From: Clostridiaceae bacterium
Lineage (GTDB): Bacteria; Bacillota; Clostridia; Saccharofermentanales; DTU023
Direction of reading: 5' to 3'
NCBI GenBank assembly: GCA_012728535.1
Contig: JAAYEX010000019.1
Location: forward strand, 1-16,672
DNA length: 16,672 bases
The position numbers and the translations under genes were made by a program. Of the stretch, positions 1 through 6,249 are shown one piece after another (within the stretch, counting starts at the first letter, position 1; the number at the start of each line of letters is the position of its first letter). A model generated the notes under the pieces. It did not search any database, was not told where the DNA came from, and worked only from the letters and a program-made list of their open reading frames with translations.

Positions 1-601
1 GTATCTCCTCCTCCGCTGTCGGGCCGAGATAATGCCTTAAGCGGTTTTGGTAGTACTTGGAAGTCTGTGAAAACTGCAGCATGACGGCAGTGTTGTCGAT
101 GAAATAGCTCGCCATATCCAGATCAATGTCGGCGCGCAACTCGCCCTTATCCTGAGCGTTTTTCAATAACTGTGCGTAGGCGGAGCGGAAGCTGATTTCC
201 ATCTGTTTCGATAATTTCTCGGAAAATGGACTCAGTGAATCAGTGGTTAACAAAAGATACAGCTTTGAGAGGTCGGGATATTTCCGGCTATATTCCAGAG
301 TCATACGGAATAATGTTGTCATCGCTGAACGGAAGCTATCCTCTTTCTGCTGCTCCCATTCTGTGACGATCTGCTCCAGAACGGCATAACCCATTTCAGC
401 AATAGCTTTAAAAAGATCCTCTTTCGAGGAAAAGTAGCTGTAAAGTGAGCCAACGCTGATACCTGCTTTTTGCGCAATATCCTGAACGCTGGCAGCTTCG
501 TATCCTTTTTGAGAAAAAACCGAAATAGCAGCCCAATAGACTTTGATCTGACGATCACGTGATGTTTTCTCAAAAGTTGGTTTGTGATATGTTTTTCGCA
601 T
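1..601 (-). CDS. TetR/AcrR-family transcriptional regulator (C-terminus beyond window)
   Basis: I translated this frame directly; it is open for 200 codons from the ATG at 601 and has no stop before base 1, so the C-terminus lies outside the window. Residues about 16-65 form a TetR N-terminal DNA-binding domain: a first helix (RQIKVYWAAISVFSQKGYE), then the helix-turn-helix with SVQDIAQKAGISVGSLYSYF and the conserved SKEDLF. The rest is helical, as expected for a ligand-binding and dimerisation domain, and its ligand cannot be read from sequence. A GGAG lies about 11 nt upstream of the ATG. The gene is divergent from the pnt transhydrogenase genes, so control of pnt and of itself is a reasonable inference but is not shown. 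The family assignment is firm; ligand and targets are unknown. Confidence 0.9.
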   Translation of the reverse strand, partial: MRKTYHKPTFEKTSRDRQIKVYWAAISVFSQKGYEAASVQDIAQKAGISVGSLYSYFSSKEDLFKAIAEMGYAVLEQIVTEWEQQKEDSFRSAMTTLFRMTLEYSRKYPDLSKLYLLLTTDSLSPFSEKLSKQMEISFRSAYAQLLKNAQDKGELRADIDLDMASYFIDNTAVMLQFSQTSKYYQNRLRHYLGPTAEEEI

Positions 602-921
602 CAAGAAACATACTCCTTTTTTGAATGCTAGCTATATTATCACACATTATGGCGGATGCCGCAAAAAACAAACAAAATGATGGTTTACGGCAAGGATGAA
701 TAAATCCTTATATTCCTGTATTGCTATTCGTGAGAGCAATACTCTTTATCCGGTGGAAACTTCGAATTGCAGCGTAATATCAATGTCTGGAGAGCTCTTG
801 CAGAAATGAATTTATATTTGTCCAAAATTTTATACATAAAAGGCTAATATTTCATATCTATTTTTACAAAAGTTTCCTGCAGAATAGTCGATATTGCTTG
901 CGATATGTACAAAGAAGCGTG
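602..921. other. Non-coding divergent region with small inverted repeats
   Basis: About 320 bases with no convincing gene on either strand. It holds the regulator promoter, a 6-bp hairpin AAGGAT-N6-ATCCTT (692-709), and an 8-bp hairpin GTATTGCT-N9-AGCAATAC (718-742). An AT-rich stretch follows at about 805-880. Neither hairpin has a good T-tract, so I do not call them terminators. Confidence 0.45.
636..664 (-). promoter_or_regulatory. Probable promoter of the TetR gene with an overlapping inverted repeat
   Basis: On the minus strand, TTGCGG (659-664) and GATAAT (636-641) are separated by 17 nt, upstream of the regulator start. The perfect inverted repeat GCGG-N3-CCGC (652-662) overlaps the -35 element and is a possible operator for autoregulation. 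This was read by eye only. Confidence 0.4.
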
Positions 922-950
922 TTGTAATAGATGATTTTAGCTGCTAATAT
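922..950 (+). promoter_or_regulatory. Probable promoter of pntAA
   Basis: TTGTAA (922-927) and TAATAT (945-950) are separated by exactly 17 nt, and the ATG is at 987. A short palindrome TTAGC-T-GCTAA (937-947) overlaps the -10 element and could be an operator. The ribosome binding site GGGAGGT is at 974-980. Confidence 0.55.
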
Positions 951-986
951 ACAATCAATGAATTACATGTACTGGGAGGTAGTAAC

Positions 987-2153
987 ATGATTATAGGAGT
1001 TCCTAAGGAAATTATGCCGGGTGAGCGCCGGGTTGCGGCTTCACCGGAAACAGTAGCGAAAATGGTCAATGACGGTCTCACGGTTTTGGTAGAAAAAGAC
1101 GCAGGGGAAGGTGCTTTTTACCATGATGCTGATTACACAGCAGCCGGAGCCGAGGTAGTTGAAAATGTAGCGGATCTTTACCAGCGTGCCGAGGTTATCT
1201 TAAAGGTCAAAGAACCTTTGATGAATGAGGAACATAACAGGCACGAGGTTGATCTGATGCATGAGGGGCAGCTGCTGATTACCTTCATCCATCCCGCCTC
1301 GCCGGTCAATCATCAAATGGTAAAGCATATGGCTGAACATAATATTACCAGCATTACCTTGGATGGTATTCCACGTATAACCCGTGCCCAGAGCATGGAT
1401 GCCCTGACTTCGATGAGTACCTGCGCAGGTTACAAAGGTATTCTTTTGGCAGCAGACGCTTTGCCAAAATTTGTCCCGCAGATTTTCACAGCAGTCGGCA
1501 TGATTAAACCGATCAATACTCTGGTTATAGGCGTCGGTGTAGGTGGTTTGCAGGCATTGGCTACTGCTAAACGCTTAGGTTCTCAGGTTTATGCTGCGGA
1601 TATTCGCCCTGCAGCAGCAGAGCAGGCTCTGTCACTCGGTGCCAAAGTAATCGATCTCGAAGTGCCGGCTGAAGAAGCTATCGGCGAAGGCGGATATGCC
1701 CTGGCACTCAGTGAAGAAAGGCTGGAAGCTGAACGCAAAATCTTGGCTCAGCATCTCCCTGATATGGACATTGTTTTCCTGTCAGCCTTAGTGCCGGGTA
1801 AAGTTGCCCCGACTCTCATCACTGACGAAATGGTAAAGAGCATGAAGCCGGGTTCAGTCATAGTAGACATTTCTATCGACCAGGGCGGAAACTGCGCTAT
1901 CACTCCACCGGGAAGAACTGAAATTAAGCACAAGGTAACAATCATAGGCATCAAGAACCTCCCGGGTCTGCTGCCAACCAGCTCCACTTGGATGTTTGCT
2001 CAAAATGTTTACAATCTGCTTTCATACCTGATCAAAGATGGGGAAATCGTGATCGACCTCAATGATGAAATAATTCAAAGCTCTCTGACAACTTATGAGG
2101 GCAAGGTGGTCCACAAAGGAACACTGGAAGCCTTTGAGGCGCTGGGACATTAA
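987..2153 (+). CDS. pntAA: NAD(P) transhydrogenase subunit alpha part 1 (dI, NAD(H)-binding)
   Basis: This is the peripheral dI component of proton-translocating transhydrogenase. It binds NAD(H) and passes hydride to or from NADP(H) on dIII. The 388 residues match the split alpha-1 form, which lacks the membrane helices. Visible features are the AlaDH/PNT N-terminal start (GVPKEIMPGERRVAASPE), an RQD-type loop (R130, Q135, D138 within PRITRAQSMDALTS), a Rossmann glycine motif GVGVGG (182-187) with Asp205 at the end of the second strand, the mobile-loop GGYALALSEE with Tyr237, and the ALVPGK and GGNC motifs. Alanine dehydrogenase is the related alternative, but pntAB and pntB downstream decide for PntA. 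GGGAGGT sits 6 nt before the ATG. Confidence 0.95.
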   Translation: MIIGVPKEIMPGERRVAASPETVAKMVNDGLTVLVEKDAGEGAFYHDADYTAAGAEVVENVADLYQRAEVILKVKEPLMNEEHNRHEVDLMHEGQLLITFIHPASPVNHQMVKHMAEHNITSITLDGIPRITRAQSMDALTSMSTCAGYKGILLAADALPKFVPQIFTAVGMIKPINTLVIGVGVGGLQALATAKRLGSQVYAADIRPAAAEQALSLGAKVIDLEVPAEEAIGEGGYALALSEERLEAERKILAQHLPDMDIVFLSALVPGKVAPTLITDEMVKSMKPGSVIVDISIDQGGNCAITPPGRTEIKHKVTIIGIKNLPGLLPTSSTWMFAQNVYNLLSYLIKDGEIVIDLNDEIIQSSLTTYEGKVVHKGTLEAFEALGH

Positions 2154-2157
2154 ATTA

Positions 2158-2193
2158 ATATGCCGCACACAATCCGTGTGCGGCATATATTTT
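2158..2193 (+). terminator. Hairpin just after pntAA, possible partial terminator
   Basis: A perfect 13-bp stem (2158-2170 with 2176-2188, core TGCCGCACAC/GTGTGCGGCA) with a 5-nt loop is followed by ATTTT. The T-tract is only four bases, so partial termination or 3'-end protection of the pntAA message is more likely than complete stopping. Confidence 0.55.
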
Positions 2194-2206
2194 GCCACTT
2201 TGTCCT

Positions 2207-2300
2207 CTTGCTGAAGTTATGCTTTGCTGATATTTCAGCAAGATTCCGGCAAAGAACTGGAGTTTTATGATGGACCACCGTTTTTTTTATGACGGTGGCC
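2207..2300 (+). promoter_or_regulatory. Competing hairpins in the pntAA-pntAB gap
   Basis: Two pairings compete for the same 3' strand. CTTGCTGAA (2207-2215) can pair with TTCAGCAAG (2234-2242) over 9 bp, while TTGCTGA (2224-2230) can pair with TCAGCAA (2235-2241) over 7 bp with a 4-nt loop. A further stem CCACCG (2275-2280)/CGGTGG (2293-2298) encloses a T8 run. This arrangement could be an RNA switch or a processing region; no ligand class is recognised. Confidence 0.35.
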
Positions 2301-2357
2301 GCTTCATGTAAAAGATAAATTAGTAGAAACTATTAGCTGAAACAAGGAGAGTAGGGA

Positions 2358-2669
2358 ATGGGATTAGAACATTTAATCTTGATAGTTGTATTCGTGGTGT
2401 CAATGCTGGTCGGTTACAAAGTTATTGACCGCGTACCCAGCTTGTTGCACACACCACTAATGTCAGGCATGAACGCATATTCCGGCGTTACGGTGCTGGG
2501 ATGTCTGACTGCGACTGCTGTGGCCAGCTCAATGAGCAACACGGGCAGCAGAATCTTGGGCTTTATTGCCATTGTCCTCGCTATGATCAATGTTGTCGGA
2601 GGATTCGCAGTGACGGACCGTATGCTGCGGATGTTCCACTCTGAAGGTAATTCCAAGGGAGGCAAATAA
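2358..2669 (+). CDS. pntAB: NAD(P) transhydrogenase subunit alpha part 2 (membrane)
   Basis: This small 103-residue membrane subunit contributes helices to the proton-conducting dII domain. It has three hydrophobic segments, at roughly 5-20, 43-57 and 67-88, and the family motif RVPSLLHTPLMSGMNAYSG near residues 25-43. The position that I align with the proton-channel His42 of the Thermus thermophilus subunit is Ser42 here. The ribosome binding site AAGGAG lies at 2344-2349. Its TAA overlaps the pntB ATG by one base (TAATG), implying translational coupling. The family assignment is secure from motif and context. Confidence 0.93.
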   Translation: MGLEHLILIVVFVVSMLVGYKVIDRVPSLLHTPLMSGMNAYSGVTVLGCLTATAVASSMSNTGSRILGFIAIVLAMINVVGGFAVTDRMLRMFHSEGNSKGGK

Positions 2670-5311
2670 TGTTAATGAACTTGCTGTTTTCCCCGGTTTT
2701 ATCTGCAGTTAGCTCCCGCACAGATACGGGTGCAATTATTTATTATGTTCTGGCAGGAGTATTAGCCATTACCGTTTTGATCGGAATCTCCATGATGAGC
2801 AAGGTCAGAACTGCAGTCAAAGGCAACTTGCTTGGCTCGATTTCGATGCTCCTCATGATTGTCCTGACCTTGTGGTACTGGAACATCTTCTCATTTGTTG
2901 AGCTATACATAGCTATGTTGGTCGGAGCAGTTATCGGTATCTGGCTGTCTGTCAAAGTTAATATGATTCAAATGCCGCAAATGGTCGGCATACTGAATGG
3001 CTTCGGTGGCGCGGCTTCAATGCTCGCAGGAATATTGACCCTGGTAGCAGCCGGTGACGGATCCTCTTCCGACATCTTTTCGCTTGTGACTTCCGGCCTG
3101 GCAATTTTTGTCGGTGCCTTTACTTTCACCGGCAGTATGGTGGCTGCAGGGAAACTGCATGGTGTTATAACACAGAAACCGATTGAGTTTAAACGTCACG
3201 CTCTCTGGACTGCTTTAACCCTGATTATTTCTCTGCTGACTGTAGTGCTCTTGAGTATCCCTGCTATATTGGCCGCCAGTGTTGCGAAAACTGTAATTAT
3301 TATTCTCTCCGCAATAATATCCGGCCTTTTCGGTGTCATCTTTGCTATTCGTGTCGGCGGCGCAGATATGCCGATTACGATTTCACTGCTTAACTCTTTC
3401 TCAGGTGTAGCAGGAGCTATCGCAGGTTTGGCGATAGCAGATCCTCTGCTTGTTGCAGTCGGCGCTATCGTCGGAGCCTCGGGTTTGCTCCTGACGCAAA
3501 TTATGTGCCGTTCAATGAACCGCAAGCTGATGGACATCCTGCTTGGCAAAACTTCGACTCCCCAGGTGAAAGCAAAACAGGGGGTTGTTGAAAAAACAGA
3601 CGAAGCAGGCAAAGTTAAAGCTGATCCTCCTGTAAAAGAGACAGCTAAAGCTGAAACGGTGCAGACAGGCCCGTCTTATGCAGCCTGGCTCAAAGATGCA
3701 GAAAAGATAATCATCGTTCCCGGTTACGGCATGGCCCTTTCTCAGGCCCAACCTCTGGTTAAAAATCTTATGGATGAGCTGGAAGACGCCGGCAAGAATG
3801 TCGAGTTTGCAATTCATCCAGTAGCCGGTCGTATGCCCGGACATATGAACGTTCTTTTAGCTGAAGTCGACGTACCCTACGAGAAACTTCACGAGATGGA
3901 GGAGATCAATCCCAAGTTTGCAGAAACCGATGTAGTTATAATCATCGGCGCCAACGACGTGGTCAACCCGGCAGCCAACACAGCAGAAGGCACGCCGATT
4001 TACGGCATGCCCATCCTTGACGTTGAAGACGCTAAACATGTCATTATCATGAACTATGATAAACAACCCGGCTATGCAGGTGTTGATAACCCTCTCTATA
4101 AGGATGGCAGGGAAGACGCTATAGCCTTACTTTTAGGAGACGCCAAAGAGTCTCTCAAAACTTTGGTTAAAGAGTATCGTTTGGGTGCCTGCCCTGTAGA
4201 GGAGAAGGTAGAAACCGCTGCCGGTGGTCCGGCTTATGCTAATTGGGTTAAGGAAGCTGAGAAGATAATCATAGTACACGGTTATGGTATGGCTCTTTCT
4301 CAGGCCCAGCCTCTGGTCAAAAACCTGATGGATGAGCTGGAAGATGCCGGTAAGAATGTCGAGTTTGCAATTCATCCGGTAGCCGGTCGCATGCCCGGCC
4401 ATATGAATGTACTTCTGGCAGAAGTTGACGTGCCTTACGAGAAACTTCACGAGATGGAAGAGATCAATCCCAAGTTTGCAGAAACTGATCTAGCCATCAT
4501 TATCGGTGCTAACGACGTGGTCAACCCGGCAGCCAATACGGCGGAAGGTACACCGATTTACGGGATGCCCATCCTTGATGTAGAAGATGCTAAATACGTC
4601 ATTATCATGAACTATGACAAACAACCCGGCTATGCAGGTGTTGATAATCCTCTTTATGAAGAAGGAAGAGAAGAGCAGGTAGCCCTGCTTCTGGGGGATG
4701 CTAAGGATTCTCTGAGGGATCTGCTTAAAGAATACCGTGCAGTAGGCTCGCAGGCTGAGACAGAAACTGTAATTGAAGACAAGGTTCCCGCTCACACCCG
4801 CTGGATCGAAGATGCAGAGAAGATAATCATCGTTCCGGGTTACGGTATGGCACTTTCCCAGGCACAGCCTAAGGTGAAAAGCCTCATGGACGAACTGGAA
4901 GACGCCGGCAAGAACGTCGAGTTTGCAATTCACCCGGTAGCGGGTCGCATGCCAGGCCACATGAACGTTCTTTTAGCTGAAGTCGACGTGCCTTACGAAA
5001 AACTTCACGAGATGGAAGAGATTAATCCTAAGTTTGCGGAAACTGATGTGGCAATCATTATCGGTGCCAATGACGTAGTTAACCCTGCGGCCAATACAGC
5101 GGAAGGTACACCGATTTACGGGATGCCCATCCTTGACGTAGAAGATGCTAAATATGTCATCATCATGAACTACGACAAACAGCCCGGCTATGCAGGTGTT
5201 GATAATCCGCTTTATGAAGATGGAAGAGATGAAAAGATCGCCCTTCTTCTGGGAGATGCGACAGCTTCTTTAAAAAAATTACTGCAAGATTTGAGAGATT
5301 ACTGCAGTTAA
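2669..5311 (+). CDS. pntB: NAD(P) transhydrogenase subunit beta with three tandem dIII domains
   Basis: PntB supplies most dII proton-channel helices plus the NADP(H)-binding dIII, and couples hydride transfer from NADH to NADP to proton entry. Residues 1-292 are the polytopic dII part, with family motifs QMPQMVGILNGFGG, FTFTGSMVAAGKLHG and VGGADMPITISLLNSFSG. A charged Lys/Ala/Glu-rich linker (293-333) follows. Then come three dIII copies at 334-505, 520-690 and 706-880, each with GYGMA, IHPVAGRMPGHMNVLLAE, IIGANDVVNPAA and GYAGVDNPLY. The family length is about 460 residues, so 880 is explained by two extra dIII copies. Oddities are Asn110 at the E. coli His91 position, NYDK in place of the basic KRS motif in all copies, and His537 instead of Pro before GYGM in copy 2. 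AAGGGAGG sits 6 nt before the start. Confidence 0.95.
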   Translation: MLMNLLFSPVLSAVSSRTDTGAIIYYVLAGVLAITVLIGISMMSKVRTAVKGNLLGSISMLLMIVLTLWYWNIFSFVELYIAMLVGAVIGIWLSVKVNMIQMPQMVGILNGFGGAASMLAGILTLVAAGDGSSSDIFSLVTSGLAIFVGAFTFTGSMVAAGKLHGVITQKPIEFKRHALWTALTLIISLLTVVLLSIPAILAASVAKTVIIILSAIISGLFGVIFAIRVGGADMPITISLLNSFSGVAGAIAGLAIADPLLVAVGAIVGASGLLLTQIMCRSMNRKLMDILLGKTSTPQVKAKQGVVEKTDEAGKVKADPPVKETAKAETVQTGPSYAAWLKDAEKIIIVPGYGMALSQAQPLVKNLMDELEDAGKNVEFAIHPVAGRMPGHMNVLLAEVDVPYEKLHEMEEINPKFAETDVVIIIGANDVVNPAANTAEGTPIYGMPILDVEDAKHVIIMNYDKQPGYAGVDNPLYKDGREDAIALLLGDAKESLKTLVKEYRLGACPVEEKVETAAGGPAYANWVKEAEKIIIVHGYGMALSQAQPLVKNLMDELEDAGKNVEFAIHPVAGRMPGHMNVLLAEVDVPYEKLHEMEEINPKFAETDLAIIIGANDVVNPAANTAEGTPIYGMPILDVEDAKYVIIMNYDKQPGYAGVDNPLYEEGREEQVALLLGDAKDSLRDLLKEYRAVGSQAETETVIEDKVPAHTRWIEDAEKIIIVPGYGMALSQAQPKVKSLMDELEDAGKNVEFAIHPVAGRMPGHMNVLLAEVDVPYEKLHEMEEINPKFAETDVAIIIGANDVVNPAANTAEGTPIYGMPILDVEDAKYVIIMNYDKQPGYAGVDNPLYEDGRDEKIALLLGDATASLKKLLQDLRDYCS
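3668..4225 (+). repeat. dIII repeat unit 1 of pntB
   Basis: A 558-nt (186-codon) unit starting at Gly334. The domain runs to about residue 505 and is followed by a short linker rich in Glu, Val and Ala. The nucleotide-binding loop starts at Pro351-Gly352. Confidence 0.9.
4226..4783 (+). repeat. dIII repeat unit 2 of pntB
   Basis: Exactly 558 nt again, starting at Gly520, so no insertion or deletion separates units 1 and 2 even in the linker. Residue 537 is His where units 1 and 3 have Pro. From unit 1 it differs by about three amino acids in the core, against roughly 35-40 silent codon differences (hand count). Confidence 0.9.
4784..5308 (+). repeat. dIII repeat unit 3 of pntB (terminal)
   Basis: The last unit starts at Val706 and ends at the native C-terminus, so it lacks the trailing linker. 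The binding loop has the usual Pro723-Gly724. The core again matches units 1 and 2 almost perfectly in protein, while the first and last 15-20 residues have diverged. Confidence 0.9.
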
Positions 5312-5337
5312 GTACTTAAACTAGCAAACAAAACAAC

Positions 5338-5381
5338 AAAGGGTTCCCATCCGGCACAAAGCTAAATGAGAACCCTTTTTT
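5338..5381 (+). terminator. Terminator between convergent pntB and amrS
   Basis: The stem AAAGGGTTC (5338-5346)/GAACCCTTT (5370-5378) has a 23-nt loop and a T-run through 5381 on the plus strand. On the minus strand the stem is followed by a T-rich stretch (GTTGTTTTG), so it may act in both directions. Confidence 0.7.
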
Positions 5382-5397
5382 ATGAAAAAATCAGCTG

Positions 5398-6249
5398 CTA
5401 AATATTTCCCAAAATGACGTGGTCAAGGTGTTGTTCGGCTATATCACGCATCATGCGCAAAAGTTTCATATCAGTGGCAGCCTCTCTGGAGCGGTAACTG
5501 GGGAAATATCTTGACAGATGCAGGGGCAGGCCCGGGTCAATCGCTGCCAGGAATTTAGCTTCTGCTTCCATATCATCAGGATTATCAGATAAGCCGGGTA
5601 CGATCAGTGTCGTTACTTCCACATGAGCATGTGCAGCAGCACGTTTGATAGTCTCTTTCGTAGTGGCGAAATCACCGCCCAGCTTACGATAACCTTCTTC
5701 CGAGAAGGCTTTGAGATCAATATTCCAGGCTGTGATCAGGGGTAAGAGCTCATCCAAAAACTCAGCTGCAAGCTGGCCGTTAGTTACGACTACTGTTTCC
5801 AGATCGTTTTCGCGGGCTATTTCCGCAGTATCACGTACATACTCATAGCCAATCAAAGGTTCATTGTAGGTAAATGCAAGACCACAGTTGCCCTGATCTT
5901 TAAAAGAAAGTGCCAGTCCCACCAGTTCAACCGGAGAGATGTAGCGTGTCGGTACGGAGTCTTCTCCCGCCCGGGCTATATCAAAATTTTGACAGAAATA
6001 ACAATTCATATTACAGCCAAAACTTCCCACGGATAGGATTTTCTCACCCGGACGGAAAAAACTGAGGGGTTTCTTTTCAATAGGATCCAGAGCTATGGCT
6101 GTGACACGGTTATAACTGATAGAGATTACTTCACCTGCTTTGGCCTGCCTGGCACCGCAGAAGCCTACATCTCCCTCTTTCAGCCGACAATGGCGTGGGC
6201 AGACACGGCAGGTGCTTATGGCCTTCGCATCCTTTTTATCCGCGCTCAT
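5398..6249 (-). CDS. amrS: AmmeMemoRadiSam system radical SAM enzyme
   Basis: Radical SAM protein of the AMMECR1/MEMO/radical SAM triad, whose reaction is not established to my knowledge. With the start at 6249 it has 283 residues. The 4Fe-4S/SAM motif is C79-N-M-N-C83-Y-F-C86 (CX3CX2C). A Cys-rich N-terminus (C14, C17, C21, C31) precedes it, and TYNEPLIGYEY and NIDLKAFSEEGYRKLGG are typical of this family. The frame is open to an ATG at 6297, but that start would lie far inside the upstream gene. The ATG at 6249 has GAGGTG 7 nt upstream and overlaps the upstream gene by only 14 nt. The tight overlap with the AMMECR1/MEMO gene indicates translational coupling. Confidence 0.88.
   Translation of the reverse strand: MSADKKDAKAISTCRVCPRHCRLKEGDVGFCGARQAKAGEVISISYNRVTAIALDPIEKKPLSFFRPGEKILSVGSFGCNMNCYFCQNFDIARAGEDSVPTRYISPVELVGLALSFKDQGNCGLAFTYNEPLIGYEYVRDTAEIARENDLETVVVTNGQLAAEFLDELLPLITAWNIDLKAFSEEGYRKLGGDFATTKETIKRAAAHAHVEVTTLIVPGLSDNPDDMEAEAKFLAAIDPGLPLHLSRYFPSYRSREAATDMKLLRMMRDIAEQHLDHVILGNI

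Noticed and set aside
319..573. An 84-codon minus-strand frame inside the TetR gene
   Set aside because: It overlaps the TetR frame, which gives a full helix-turn-helix protein; the short frame has no recognisable domain.
718..742. 8-bp hairpin in the tetR-pntAA gap as a terminator
   Set aside because: It lacks a run of T on either side and no transcript is known to end there.
3668..5308. The pntB repeats as an assembly duplication or CRISPR-like array
   Set aside because: The copies differ at many silent sites and keep one reading frame, so neither a copy artefact nor a short-repeat array fits.
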